A stretch of DNA of 64,000 nucleotides, taken from Prionace glauca. Lineage: Eukaryota > Chordata > Chondrichthyes > Carcharhiniformes > Carcharhinidae. The stretch lies in assembly GCA_037974335.1 (NCBI GenBank), contig CM075760.1, positions 26,995,402-27,059,401 on the forward strand, given 5' to 3'. Positions within the stretch are counted from its first letter, which is position 1. Each line of letters begins with the position of its first letter. Shown piece by piece: positions 9,516 to 20,834 of this stretch. The translations under genes and the position numbers were made by a program. The notes under the pieces were generated by a model. The model searched no databases. It worked only from the letters and a program-made list of their open reading frames with translations, and was not told where the DNA came from.

Positions 9516-9992
9516 TGAGGGGATTGAGCTATGAGGAGAGACTGAATAAACTAGGCTTGTACTCGTTAGAGTTTAGAAGAATGAGGGGAGATCTCATTGA
9601 GACGTATAAGATGATGAATGGGATGGATAGGACAGAGGTGGAGAGACTCTTCCCGCTCAAAAAAGACAGTAGGACTAGGGGGAACAGCCTCAAGATAAAG
9701 GGGGGGGGCGGTTTAGAACAGAGTTGAGGAGGAACTTCTTCACTCAAAGGGTGGTGAATCTCTGGAATTCTCTGCCCGTTGAAGTGGTGGAGGCTGCCTC
9801 GCTAAATATTTTTAAGAAACGGGTTGATGGGTTTTTGATAAGAGAAGGGATTAAGGGTTATGGGGAGAGGGCCGGAAGGTGGAGCTGAGCCACGACAGAT
9901 CAGCCATGATCTTATTGAATGGCGGGGCAGGCTCGAAGGGCCAGATGGCCTACTCCTGCTCCTATTTCTTATGTTCTTATGTTATGTTCTTA
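9516..9992 (+). mobile_element. LINE A (CR1-like), last ~475 bp
   Basis: Starts at TGAGGGGATTGAGCTATGAG within the C-terminal part of ORF2 and runs to the TTCTTATG tail at about 9992. A run of seven to eight G near 9700 shifts the frame relative to other copies, so the coding end is broken. Confidence 0.9.
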
Positions 9993-10119
9993 AATGAACT
10001 GTAAATTCACCTGGGACAGAGATGTGTTTAATGTAGTTGTATGTACGTGCTATGTTATTTATGATTCCCTATTTTTGTCTTGAAAAGGCACTGTGTCAAC
10101 GTTACCTATTTCCACTGAT

Positions 10120-10486
10120 GGAGACATTACAACACAGAAGGAATCCATCTGGCAACTCAAATCCATGCCAACCCTCTTTGGAGTAATTCAGATGATCCAA
10201 TTACCCCTCTATATTCTCATTCCCCTGAATTTTACATCACAATGGAATGGATGAGAGTTCCAGATGAGCTGAGACTGGGGTGGAATTGGGTGATGTTACT
10301 GAGGTGGAAATAGACAGTCTTGATGATGATGATGTGTGGCTGGAAGCTCATCTTGGGGTGAAATATTTCACCAGGGTTGTGAACAGCCTGATTCAGGTCA
10401 GATACGTTACTGGGAAGAAGGATAGAGTTGCTGGTGACAGAGTGGATTTTTTAGGGTGGACCGAAGACAATGGGTTGTCTTCCTAG
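10120..10486. repeat. Weak interspersed repeat fragments
   Basis: 10120-10235 resembles a LINE 3' UTR fragment on the minus strand (ATTACAACACAGAAGGAA, ATCCATGCCAACCC). 10260-10486 has an open frame of 68 codons with GTGAACAGCCTGATTCAGGT, which I believe belongs to a dispersed repeat, not a gene. Both are low-confidence calls. Confidence 0.35.
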
Positions 10487-10491
10487 TATTT

Positions 10492-11325
10492 ATAGAACAT
10501 AGAACATAGAACATAGAACATTACAGCACAAACAGGCCCTTCGGCCCTCGAGTTGCGCCGATCGCATCAACCCCACCAATCTATAGACCTATCTATAACC
10601 CCCAATCCCATTAAACCCCATATACTCATCCAGAAGTCTTTTAAAAGACCCCAGCGAGTTCGCCTCCACCACCGACGACGGCAGCCGATTCCAATCACTC
10701 ACTACCCTCTGAGTGAAAAACTTACCCCTAACATCACCTCTGTACTTCCCTCCCCGCACCTTAAATCTGTGTCCTCTCGTAGCGACCATTTCAACCCGGG
10801 GAAATAGCCTCTGAGAGTCCACCCTATCTATTCCTCTCAACATTTTATAAACTTCTATCAGGTCGCCTCTCAACCTTCGCCTCTCCAGGGAAAAGAGTCC
10901 CAGCTCCCTCAACCTATCTTCATAAGGCATGCCTCCCAGTCCAGGCAACATCCTTGTAAATCTCCTCTGCACCCTTTCAATAGCTTCTACGTCTTTCCTA
11001 TAGTGAGGCGACCAGAACTGCGCACAGTACTCCAAATGAGGCCTGACGAGGGTCCTGTAAAGTTGCAGCATTACCTCCCGACTCCTAAACTCAATCCCTC
11101 GATTAATGAAGGCCAGTACACCATACGCCTTCTTGACCACCTCCTCCACCTGCGAGGCCGATTTAAGAGTCTTGTGAACCCGGACCCCGAGATCCTTCTG
11201 CTCTTCAACGCTATTAAGACCCCTGCCCTTAATAGTGTACTCGTTCATCCCGTTGGTTCTGCCGAAATGGACTACTACACATTTATCCGCGTTGAAGTCC
11301 ATCTGCCACTTCTCCGCCCATTCCT
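10492..11325 (-). mobile_element. LINE B (CR1-like), 5'-truncated, open frame
   Basis: A minus-strand copy with an uninterrupted 237-codon frame (10589-11302) covering the ORF2 C-terminus. It begins MDFNADKCVVVHFGR, includes RPHLEYCAQFWSPHYRKD and FTQRVVSDWNRLP, and ends past DEYMGFNG. The RT catalytic motifs lie upstream and are missing. The tail at 10492 is four TTCTATG-like units. It differs from the copy at 269 enough to be a separate subfamily. Confidence 0.88.
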
Positions 11326-11392
11326 TATATGAAAGAAATTTCTGTTCTTTTAGTACTGGATGTCAGATAAGTCAGAATAGTGTGTGATTGGA

Positions 11393-11505
11393 GGAACTCA
11401 GAGGTGATGTTGTTTATATCCATTTGCTATCTTGGTCCTTCTAGTGGAGTTGAGGGTTTGTGAGATTCTGTCAAAGTTCTTGTCAAGCTGTAGATGTATA
11501 AAATC
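11393..11505 (-). mobile_element. LINE E fragment
   Basis: A short stretch resembling the 15.1-15.4 kb LINE E piece (CTTCTAGTGGAGTTGAGGGT, GAGATTCTGTCAAAG, CTGTAGATGTAT), diverged. Confidence 0.4.
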
Positions 11506-11904
11506 CCTTGCCTTCACTACCGGCTACTCCTACGTCTCTCTGCCTCCTCCCAAAGTCTTGCATAGACCCAGACCGTGTGGCAGGTTTCATTCTCTGAAGG
11601 ACATCTGTGAACCAGTTGGGTTTGTATGACAATCCAGCAGCTTTCTTGGTTATCCTTTCCTCACGACAATTCCACAAATTACCAGATTTATTCAGTTCAA
11701 TTTCACAACCTGCCTTTGTGTTTTTGTGGGTTCTTTCTCACTCAATTTTGTTCTGTTTTAAATCAATTTCCCAGGGGTTTGCAAGAAGAAAATCTGCAGT
11801 CGAGAAACTGAAACAAAACATGATATCAGAATCTGATGAGTCGGCCATTGAATATCATTGTATTTTGAAATTGGAAGAAAAAAGCACCATTCATAGTGGA
11901 GAGA

Positions 11905-11987
11905 AACTGTAAACGTGTTCTGTTTGTGGACAAGGCTTCAACGAATCATCTGGCCTTTAGGAACATAATTACAGTCACAACAGGGAA
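11905..11987 (+). pseudogene. Decayed C2H2 finger upstream of zinc-finger exon
   Basis: In frame with the downstream exon this reads as a finger (TCSVCGQGFNESSGL, EHNYSH). It has one stop where the linker should be (after EKL) and another after SSGL. The stops force translation to begin later, at the ATG at 11988. It suggests the ancestral gene had one more N-terminal finger or a longer N-terminus. Confidence 0.7.
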
Positions 11988-12800
11988 ATGGCATGGAAAT
12001 GTGAGGATTGTGGGAAGGAATTCAATTACCCATCCCTGCTAGAAACTCATCGACGCAGTCACACTGGCGAGAGGCCATTCACCTGCTCCCATTGTGGGAA
12101 GGGATTCACTCAGTTATCCAGCTTAAATATACATCAGAGGACTCATGCTGAGGAGAGGCCATTCACCTGCTCCCACTGTGGGAAGGGATTCAATCAGTCA
12201 TCCAATCTAGCAATACACCAGCGAGTTCACACTGGGGAGAAACCATTCACCTGCTCTGAATGTGGGAAGGGATTTTCTCACGCATCCACTCTGCTGATAC
12301 ACCAGCGAGCTCACACTCAGGAGAGGCCATTCACTTGCTCCCAGTGTGGGAAGGGATTTGCTGACTCATCTACTTTGTTGAAACACCAGCGAGTTCACAC
12401 TGGGGAGAGGCCATTCACCTGCTGTGTGTGTGGAAAGGGATTTGCTCAGTCAGCCACGTTGTTCACACACCAGCGAATTCACACTGGGGAGAGGCCATTC
12501 ACCTGCTCTGTGTGTGGGAAAGGATTCACTCGGTCATCAACTCTGCTGACACACCAGCGAGTTCATACTGGGGAGAAACCGTTCATCTGCTTTGTGTGTG
12601 GGAAAGGATTCAATCATTCATCCAACCTCGCAATACACCAGCGAATCCACACAGAGGAAAGGCCATTCATCTGTTCTGTGTGTGAGAAGGGATTCAGTCA
12701 GTCGTCTAAACTAGCAATACATCAGCGGGTTCACACTGGAGAGAGGCCGTTCACCTGCTTGCAGTGTGGGAAGGGTACGTTACCTCATCGAATCTTCTGA
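11988..12800 (+). CDS. C2H2 zinc-finger protein exon, nine whole fingers, frameshifted tenth
   Basis: A 270-codon frame made of Kruppel-type C2H2 fingers in 28-residue steps, joined by HTGE(R/K)PF linkers. Finger 1 is [21 protein letters not shown], a diverged opener typical of fish arrays. Fingers 2-9 follow the CSxCGKGFxxSSxLxxHQRxH pattern. All nine keep both cysteines and both histidines; finger 9 has E for G in the CxKCGK linker (CSVCEKGF). The tenth starts [11 protein letters not shown], then loses frame by one missing base. The right frame resumes as [14 protein letters not shown] and ends at TAA 12821-12823. A genuine mutation or an assembly error would look the same. The likely role is sequence-specific DNA binding in the nucleus. 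No KRAB, SCAN or BTB domain is visible here; it could lie in an upstream exon. The ATG at 11988 is the first after two in-frame stops. Confidence 0.82.
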   Translation: MAWKCEDCGKEFNYPSLLETHRRSHTGERPFTCSHCGKGFTQLSSLNIHQRTHAEERPFTCSHCGKGFNQSSNLAIHQRVHTGEKPFTCSECGKGFSHASTLLIHQRAHTQERPFTCSQCGKGFADSSTLLKHQRVHTGERPFTCCVCGKGFAQSATLFTHQRIHTGERPFTCSVCGKGFTRSSTLLTHQRVHTGEKPFICFVCGKGFNHSSNLAIHQRIHTEERPFICSVCEKGFSQSSKLAIHQRVHTGERPFTCLQCGKGTLPHRIF

Positions 12801-12840
12801 TGCACCAGCGAATTCACAACTAATTATTGTGATTGAATTT

Positions 12841-12960
12841 CAAATTAGGGAGAAACCATGAAAATGTGCAGACTGTGAGGAAAGTTTCAGTTACTGTCAG
12901 AGCTGGAAGTACACTGGGGACTGTTTGAAGATAGAGGGTTTCTACAAGCTGCTCTAAGAC
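12841..12960 (+). pseudogene. Decayed finger downstream of zinc-finger exon
   Basis: Reads REKP, stop, KCADCEESFSYCQSWKYTGD: the two cysteines of a finger are kept, but the histidine half is gone. It lies 18 bp after the ancestral stop codon of the main exon and looks like the start of another array. Confidence 0.55.
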
Positions 12961-13187
12961 TTGTCTTCTCTCTGAAAGCTTCAGGACAGTCTATACTCAC
13001 TATAGCAAGTATATTTATGGTTTTTAACTGTCATTGAAGTGGGATCTACATGTGAGGAATGTTGCATATTGGAACTGAAATTGTGTTAAATCAGAAATTA
13101 AAGTTGTTTCCTTTCACTTTTAAATACTGTTCAACTGTTATTAGTTAAGCCCCTTCATTTTTTGGAATTATATTTAAGCTGTTATTA

Positions 13188-13193
13188 AATAAA
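13188..13193 (+). promoter_or_regulatory. Possible poly(A) signal of zinc-finger gene
   Basis: AATAAA in an AT-rich stretch about 390 bp after the zinc-finger frame, followed within 40 bp by GT-rich sequence. This is a plausible mRNA 3' end, but not proven. Confidence 0.4.
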
Positions 13194-13339
13194 GTTTGTT
13201 TTACAATGAAAGATCCCTAATTTGTCAAGGAATTATCCCTGGAGTGAAGCATCCTATCCTTACATTTATGCCAAAATAGAAATGTTTGTTTGGATCTAAT
13301 CTGACTTCCTAACATAATTTAGGGGTTCTGGTTCAAGAC

Positions 13340-13615
13340 CCTATTGAAAGGGATTCACTCAACAATCTACTCTCCAAGCACTCCTGCTTCACACTGGGGA
13401 GGGACCTTTTAAATGCCCAGACTGTGAGAACTGCTATAAAAGCTGTGGAAAACTGATGTCTCATCAACACGTTCACACTGTGAGACACCATTCAGCTGCT
13501 TTTACTGTGAGACTGGGTTCAGGAAATCATTTCAACTGACTGAACACCAGCGAGTTCACACTGGGGAGAAGCGTTCACCTGCTCTGAGTTTGGGAAGAGA
13601 TTCACTCAGTTTTGT
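13340..13615 (+). pseudogene. Zinc-finger array remnant
   Basis: Three decayed fingers. The first part is GFTQQSTL-like, then [20 protein letters not shown] with its second histidine (HVHT), then [20 protein letters not shown] and a last partial finger. Frame changes separate them (for example after HVHT and after HTGEK). Finger chemistry is still recognisable, so this is an older relic of the same gene family and not a usable exon. Confidence 0.75.
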
Positions 13616-13654
13616 GGTTTGATTTCCAGAATCTGCAGTATCTGATTTTGATCT

Positions 13655-13745
13655 GATTTTTTTGTTTGATTTATTATTGTCACATGTATTGGGATACAGT
13701 GAAAAGTATTGTTTCTTGTGCGCTTTACAGACAGAACATACCATT
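13655..13745 (+). repeat. Dispersed repeat fragment (TTTATTATTGTCACA type)
   Basis: Shares TTTGATTTATTATTGTCACA, then ACAGTGAAAAGTATTG, with the longer copy at 56300-56660 (TTTATTATTATCACACACATTAG, TACAGACAGAGCATACC). The element class is unknown to me. Confidence 0.55.
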
Positions 13746-13749
13746 CCAG

Positions 13750-14880
13750 CATTTTCTGTTTTAGGTACTTTTGAAGGGTTTTCCCTCTCTCCTCCACCCT
13801 CACCTCAACAAGAAGACTGAGGAACTCATGGAGCTCTTTTGTCACTAAGATTGAGACAACCTGATCAGCTGCCTTTCTTCCACTTGGTCAAACTGTGACT
13901 AAAAATTTGCCCAACTGTAAACTCATCTTTCCTTAGTTTCTCGCTATCAAGAAGTAAATTTAGTAATCTATATTTGTATTGTTGGATATTAGTAATGTGG
14001 TATAGATTTAAGTGAGTTTAATTCAGTGTTTCTGTATATAGAAGGGTTAAAAATTTCATAGATTAATGTTAAATAAAGGTGTTTGCATGTATGGGGTTTT
14101 GGTTTCATTCCAAACTGTGCCTGCATTGTGTTTAGCGAATTTACAATGTGAAAAGCACAAATGCAAAGAAAGATAAGGTTGTTACTTGGCAACCCGTGGC
14201 TATTTTGGGTTAGAAAGCATTTGATTAGCTGAAGAGGAAACCGCCAGAAACATTAGGCAGAACAATGGAGCAAGGGCAAGAAAGAAAATCCCAGAAGTTA
14301 AAGAGCAGATAGTTCCAGAAACCAGGGAATTCAAAAAGTCTAAGGAAAACTGAAGTCAAAGGGAATCTGAACAAAATACTGTTCCCTGAAGTTAAAGAAA
14401 GGAGCAAAGAGAGGTTTCTAGTTAAAGACAACACACCTGGTGAAGTTGGCTGGCAAGAAGACAGATCCTGAAATAATCCTAAGGTTGGGGACTTTGTACC
14501 ACCTGTAAAACAGTAGTGTTCTGCTGGCATGGCTGAGTACCAGAGAGATTGTGTGGAAGCTTGAATGCATGTGGTAATCTAATACAGAAGAATAGTGAAA
14601 GGAGGGATTGAAATCCTGGAAATGGATTCTTGCTCAAAAGATCTGAGAGAGAGCGTTGTTTGGGAGAAGATTCTCAGCCGTGTCTTTTCGAGAGTGGATC
14701 TGGTTGATGAAAATTTCTGCTCATCGATTTCAATGACAATGTTACAATTCATAATTTTACACATGACAATTTCTGTGGACATTAATGAGCACAGGAGCTC
14801 AGTGTGATTTCTCAGCACCAGGTTATACTCTGAACATATGCAGTGCAAATGGTGGAACGTGCTGATCAGAGATTACATTG
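13750..14880. other. Gene-free stretch
   Basis: No gene or RNA recognised. The text from 14220 to 14700 (AAATCCTGGAAATGGATTC, GAGAGAGCGTTG) may be an interspersed repeat I cannot name. Confidence 0.4.
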
Positions 14881-15115
14881 AATTACAGAGAATATCCAGT
14901 CTGGGAGGAGACTGTTCGGTTTAACTAGTCTGTGCTGATGTTTATATTTCACACAAGACAACTCCCATTCCATCTCCCTCATTTCAGTCTTTCAGCTCAT
15001 CTTTCTAATCTCCTTTCCCTCATGTACTCATCACGTTTTCTTTTTAAACTATCAGAATGAGTTGTCCAGCTAGTTCCTGTGGCACTGAATTTCACATTGT
15101 AATCAATCTCTGCAT
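14880..15115 (-). mobile_element. CR1-like LINE 3' UTR fragment
   Basis: Minus-strand 3' end text: AACTAGTCTGTGCTGATGTT, TCCCTCATGTACTCATC and GTGGCACTGAATTTCACATTG. It lacks both a tail and a coding frame. Confidence 0.5.
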
Positions 15116-15116
15116 C

Positions 15117-15445
15117 TCGATGGTGAGTGACTTGGAGGGGAACGTGCAGGCGATGATGTTCCTATGCATTTCCTGCCCTTGTCCAAGGTGTTAGAGGTTG
15201 CGGGTTTGCAAGATGCTGTCAAAGAAGCCTTGCTGAGTGCTTGCACTGCATCTTGTAGGTGGTCCACACAGCTGCCATGTGAGTCAGTGTTGGAGTTTGT
15301 AGAAGGATTGCCAATCTGGTTGCTTTGTCTTGAATGGTGTTGAGCTTCCTCAGTTGTTGGAGCTGTACTAATTCAGAAAATTGGAGCTCATTCAATTGGA
15401 CACAAGAGTGACTGCCTTGTAGATGCTGGACTTTGGGGAGAATAA
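15117..15445 (-). mobile_element. LINE E (jockey/CR1-group) 3' coding fragment
   Basis: The minus-strand frame (within 15219-15542) carries LRKLNTIQDKATRLAILLQT and PTLTHMAAVWTTYKMQCK. This is the region after the RT domain of a LINE unlike families A-D. Related pieces are at 44895, 52340 and 61038. Confidence 0.7.
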
Positions 15446-16210
15446 ACAGATCTTTTAAAGAAAAATTTACATGATCTGGCCCAGACACCATAAGGAGATG
15501 GAAATGGGATGTGTTATGATTCTCAACTGAAATCCTACCCAACTGAAAAGGTGAACATTGAAGACTCGAACACGGAGGGAGAGATGTCTGTTCGTGTTCT
15601 TCAGCAGTGGAAGTGGGGATCAGGATTGTGCTGGAAGAACAGGAGTGATGGTGAAATGAGTCAGCAAATAGAGAATGATTATATTTCCACCAGCTCAGGT
15701 ACTGAAGGCTGAATATTGTGGGAGAGAAAAGGTGAGAGTGTTGCAGAGTTTAAAGTGGAACAGGAGAGCTTTAAGCTGGTGGAGTCAGTGAAATCTGACT
15801 CTTGTTTTTGTCTGCTGTCATTTCACAGAGGCCCCGGTTCGCTTTATTTCCACAGCTACAGAATCAGTGAAAAGACATTGCACATTCTTCACAGCAGCAT
15901 CAAACTCACACTGATTGTTTCTCCATTCACCTCGAGGTTATCGATTTGCCTCCAGCCTTCTCAATCCACTCCTGGCATTGGGTGTAAGCTCAGAATGGTG
16001 GTGGTGGGGGGGGGGGGGATGGATTATTGACACCTCTCCCCCACCCCTCCCACAAACACACACAGAGGAACAACTCAAACACAATCATTAAATGAAGTGA
16101 AAGCAGACAACACATTCACACACACAAACATGGATGTGCTTGCACACAGGTGCACATGAACTGAAATGTGTGTGCACCCACACACATTCATAGATACAAG
16201 CATCATCTAT
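15446..16210. other. Gene-free stretch with G-run and CA-rich part
   Basis: A short open frame (15716-16030) includes HRGPGSLYFHSYRISEKT but matches nothing I recognise. A pyrimidine tract followed by TTTCACAG at about 15820 could be a splice acceptor. G-run at 16004-16018; CA/CACACA-rich at 16050-16200. Confidence 0.35.
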
Positions 16211-16485
16211 AAAATCATATAATCCTATAGTGCAGGAAAGACCACTCAGCCCGTTGAGCCTGCACTGACTGTCTGAGCATCTTACCCAGGCCCTCTCCAC
16301 CACCCTATCCCCGTAACCCGATATATTTACCCCACTAATTACCCCAATCTACATATTTTGTGACACCAAGCGGCAATTTAGCATGGCTAATCCACCTAAC
16401 CAGCACGTTTTAGGAGTTTGGGTACTCCACTTTCCTCCCAGGGAAAACTCACGCAGACACAGGGAGAAGATGCAAACTCCACAGA
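16211..16485 (-). mobile_element. SINE1 copy, head-truncated
   Basis: Minus orientation: the tail ATAATCCTATAGTGCAGG lies at left, then GGCAATTTAGCATGGCTAAT and CACGCAGACACAGGGAGAAG. It stops where the tRNA head should begin and is met by an oppositely oriented SINE1. Confidence 0.75.
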
Positions 16486-16489
16486 GACA

Positions 16490-17547
16490 TGGGAGGCTGG
16501 TGGTTAGCACTGTTGCCTCACAGCACCAGGGACTGGGTTCAAATCTGGCTTCAGGTGACTGCACATTCTCCCCATGTCTGTGTGGATTTCCTCTAGGTGC
16601 TCTGGTTTCCTCCCAGAGTCCAAAGACAAAAGAACATAAGAACATAACAAATAGGAGCAGGAGTAGGCCATCTGGCCCTTCGAGCCTGCCCCGCCATTCA
16701 ATAAGATCATGGCTGATCTGTCGTGGCTCAGTTCCACCTTCCCGCCCTCTCCCCATAACCCTTAATCCCCTCTCTTATCAAAAACCCATCAACCCGTTTC
16801 TTAAAAATATTTAGCGAGGCAGCCTCCACCACTTCAACGGGCAGAGAATTCCAGAGATTCACCACCCTTTGAATGAAGAAGTTCCTCCTCAACTCTGTTC
16901 TAAACCGCCTCCCCTTTACCTTGAGGCTGTGCCCCCTAGTCCTACTGTCTTTTTTGAGCGGGAAGAGTCTCTCCACCTCTATCCTATCCATCCCATTCAT
17001 CATCTTATACGTCTCAATGAGATCTCCCCTCATTCTTCTAAACTCTAACGAGTACAAGCCTAGTTTATTCAGCCTCTCCTCATAGCTCAATCCCCTCAAC
17101 TCCGGTATCAGCCTAGTAAACCTCCTCTGCACTCCCTCCAGGGCCAAAATATCCTTGCGCAGGTGCGGCGCCCAAAACTGCACACAGTACTCCAGCTGCG
17201 GCCTCACCAATGCCCTATACAGCTGCAGCAAGACCTCCCTACTTTTATATTCAATCCCCCTCGCTATGAAGGCCAGCATCCCATTCGCCTTCCTGACCAC
17301 CTGCTGCACCTGCAAGCTGGGTTTTTGCGACTCACGCACAAGGACCCCGAGGTCCCTCTGCACCGTCGCCTGCAGCAGTTTTTCGCCACGCCGTGCAGGT
17401 TAGGTGGATTGACCAGACTCAATTGTCTTAGTGTCAGGGAAATTAGCACGGTAAATACATGGGGTTACAGGATAGGACATGGGTGGGATTGTTGTTGGTG
17501 TAGGCTAAATGGGCTGAGTGGCCTCTCTGCTCTGTAGGGATTCTATG
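16490..17547 (+). mobile_element. SINE1 copy split by a LINE
   Basis: The tRNA-like head (GTGGTTAGCACTGTTGCCTC, box B-like GGTTCAAATCT at about 16536) and first body part lie at 16490-16630. The rest resumes at 17391 with GTGCAGGTTAGGTGGATTG and runs to the tail CTGTAGGGATTCTATG at 17547. The 760-bp LINE A at 16631-17390 separates them, so the LINE landed in an existing SINE. Confidence 0.85.
16631..17390 (-). mobile_element. LINE A inserted in SINE1
   Basis: A minus-strand, 5'-truncated copy. The open frame (16728-17363, 211 codons) covers the ORF2 C-terminus from MQRDLGVLVRESQKPSLQVQ to the end, with no stop. The tail is at 16631 (ACATAAGAACATAACAAATA). The element starts at the TTTTTCGCCACG point seen in the frame of other copies. 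Confidence 0.92.
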
Positions 17548-17795
17548 CTTTATCCACTACTGGATGGAGAGAAGGAGAGCTCCTGCTGGTTTTTCAAGGG
17601 CCAATCATTCAAACAGCCTAACATTTGGTGGTTATCCAACAATTTGTGGAATCTGCTAAGTTTCCCAGGTGAGCAATGGTGATTGTGTTTCAGAGATGGG
17701 AAGTTGCCATGTTGATTCAGAACGCTTTGGGACAGCCTGAAAGGGCACAGGAACCAGACCATTCCCTCTTTTCGATTGGTGACCACGGGAGTGAC

Positions 17796-20700
17796 CAATC
17801 TCTCTCTCTGTATCTGTTTGTGTCTCTCTCTCTGTATCTGTATCTCTCTCTCTCTGTATCTGTGTGTGTGTCTCTCTCTCTGTATCTGTATCTCTCTCTC
17901 TCTGTATCTGTGTGTGTCTCTCTCTTTCTCTGTATCTGTGTGTCTCTCTCTCTCTCTCTCTGTATCTGTCTCTCTCTCTGTGTCTCTCTCTCTCTCTGTA
18001 TCTGTGTGTGTCTCTCTCTGTATCTGTATGTCTCTCTTTCTCTTGTATCTGTGTGTGTGTCTCTCTCTCTGTATCTGTGTGTGTGTCTCTCTCTCTGTAT
18101 CTGTGTGTGTGTCTCTCTCTGTATCTGTCTCTCTCTCTCTGTATCTGTGTGTCTCTCTCTCTCTCTGTATCTGTGTGTCTCTCTCTGTAACTGTGTGTCT
18201 GTTTCTCTGTATCTGTGTGTGTCTGTCTCTCTGTATCTGTGTTTCTCTCTCTCTCTCTGTATCTGTGTCTCTCTCTCTCTCTGTATCTGTTTGTCTCTCT
18301 CTCTCTCTGTATCTGTCTCTCTCTCTCTGTCTCTGTATCTGTATCTCTCTCGCTCTCTCTCTCTATGTATCTCTGTGTGTCTCTCTCTCTCTGTATCTGT
18401 GTGTCTCTCACTCTCTGTATCTGTGTGTGTCTCTCTCTGTGTATCTGTGTGTGTCTTTCTCTCTCTGTAACTGTGTGTGTCTCTCTCTCTCTGTATCTGT
18501 GTGTGTCTCTCTCTCTGTATCAGTGTGTCTCTCTCACTCTCTTTCTGTATCTGTATCTCTCTGGCTCTGTCTCTCTCTCTGTATCTGTGTGTGTCTCTCT
18601 CTCTCTGTATCTGTGTGTGTGTCTCTCTCTGTATCTGTCTCTCTCTCTCTCTGTATCTGTGTGTCTCTCTTTCTGTAACTGTGTGTCTGTTTCTCTGTAT
18701 CTGTGTGTGTCTCTCTCTCTGTATCTGTGTTTCTCTCTCTCTCTCTGTAACTGTGTCTCTCTCTGTATCTGTTTGTCTCTCTCTCTCTGTGTATCTGTCT
18801 CTCTCTCTCTCTCTCTGTATCTGTGTGTGTGTGTCCCTCTCTCTGTATCTGTGTGGCTCTCTCTCTCTGTATCTCTGTGTGTGTCTCTCTCTGTATCTGT
18901 CTCTCTCTCTCTGTATCTGTATGTCTCTCTGTGTATCTGTGTGTGTCTCTCTCTCTGTATCTGTCTCTCTCTCTCTCTGTATCTGTGTGTCTCTCTCTCT
19001 CTCTGTATCTGTGTGTCTCTCTCTCTGTAACTGTGTGTCTGTTTCTCTGTATCTGTGTGTGTCTGTCTCTCTGTATCTGTGTTTCTCTCTCTCTCTCTGT
19101 ATCTGTGTCTCTCTCTCTCTCTGTATCTGTTTGTCTCTCTCTCTCTCTGTATCTGTCTCTCTCTCTCTGTCTCTGTATCTGTATCTCTCTCGCTCTCTCT
19201 CTCTATGTATCTCTGTGTGTCTCTCTCTCTCTGTATCTGTGTGTCTCTCACTCTCTGTATCTGTGTGTGTCTCTCTCTGTGTATCTGTGTGTGTCTTTCT
19301 CTCTCTGTAACTGTGTGTGTCTCTCTCTCTCTGTATCTGTGTGTGTCTCTCTCTCTGTATCAGTGTGTCTCTCTCACTCTCTTTCTGTATCTGTATCTCT
19401 CTGGCTCTGTCTCTCTCTCTGTATCTGTGTGTGTCTCTCTCTCTCTGTATCTGTGTGTGTGTCTCTCTCTGTATCTGTCTCTCTCTCTCTCTGTATCTGT
19501 GTGCCTCTCTTTCTGTAACTGTGTGTCTGTTTCTCTGTATCTGTGTGTGTCTCTCTCTCTGTATCTGTGTTTCTCTCTCTCTCTCTGTAACTGTGTCTCT
19601 CTCTGTATCTGTTTGTCTCTCTCTCTCTGTGTATCTGTCTCTCTCTCTCTCTCTCTGTATCTGTGTGTGTGTGTCCCTCTCTCTGTACCTGTGTGGCTCT
19701 CTCTCTCTGTATCTCTGTGTGTGTCTCTCTCTGTATCTGTCTCTCTCTCTCTGTATCTGTGTGTCTCTCTGTGTATCTGTGTGTGTCTCTCTCTGTATCT
19801 GTCTCTCTCTCTCTCTGTATCTGTGTGTCTGACTCTCTCTCTGTATCTGTGTGTGTCTCTCTCTCTGTATCTGTGTGTGTCTCTCTCTCTGTATCTGTGT
19901 GTGTGTCTCTCTCTGTATCTGTGTTTCTCTCTCTCTCTCTCTGTATCTGTGTATCTCTCTCTCTCTGTATCTGTGTCTCTCTCTCTATCTGTATCTCACT
20001 CTCTCTCTTTATCTGTGTGTGTCTCTCTCTCTCTGTATCTGTATCTCTCTCTCTCTCTGTATCTGTGTCTCTCTGTGTCTCTGTATCTGTGTGTCTCTCT
20101 CTCTCTCTGTATCTGTCTCTCTCTCTGTCTGTCTCTCTCTGTATCTGTGTCACTCTCTCTCTGTATCTGCGTGTCTCTCTTTCTCTTGATCTGTGTGTGT
20201 CTCTCTCTCTCTGTAACTGTGTGTCTCTCTCTCTCTGTATCTGTGTCTCTCTCTCTGTATCTGTGTGTCTGTTTCTCTGTATCTGTGTGTGTCTCTCTCT
20301 CTGTATCTGTGTTTCTCTCTCTCTCTCTCTGTATCTGTCTCTCTCTCTCTGTATTTGTGTGTTTTCTCTCTCTCTCTTTCTGTATCTGTATCTCTCTTGC
20401 TCTCTCTCTCTCTCTGTATCTCTGTGTCTCTCTCTCTCTCTGTATCTGTGTGTCTCTCTCTCTCTCTGTATCTGTGTGTGTCTCTCTCTGTGTATCTCTG
20501 TGTGTCTTTCTCTCTCTGTATCTGTGTGTCTCTGTCTCTCTGTGTATCTGTGTGTGTCTCTCTCTCTGTATCAGTGTGTCTCTCTCACTTTCTTTCTGTA
20601 TCTGTATCTCTCTGGCTCTCTCTCTCTCTGTATCTGTGTGTGTGTCTCTCTCTCTGTATCTGTGTGTCTCTCTCTCTGTATCTGTGTGTGTGTCTCTCTC

Positions 20701-20797
20701 TCTGTATCTGTGTATGTCTCTCTCTCTCTGTATCTGTGTGTGTCTCTCTCTCTGTATCTGTCTCTCTCTCTCTCTGTATCTGTGTCTCTCCCCCTCA
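17796..20797. repeat. 3-kb pyrimidine-rich microsatellite/minisatellite
   Basis: About 3 kb of CTCTCTCT(GT)ATCTGTGTGTG-type units, roughly 20-32 bp each, with variable CT and GT runs. A higher-order copy is clear: about 18185-18960 repeats at about 19025-19800, 840 bp on, with only a handful of differences. The extreme strand bias makes long open frames (up to 587 codons of C, L, S and V), which are artefacts. Confidence 0.97.
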
Positions 20798-20834
20798 CAC
20801 TCAGAGCCTCTCCACTAAAAATCACAAAGTAACA

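Noticed and set aside
10280-10486. 68-codon open frame as a small gene
   Set aside because: Text looks like part of a dispersed repeat; no start context or domain.
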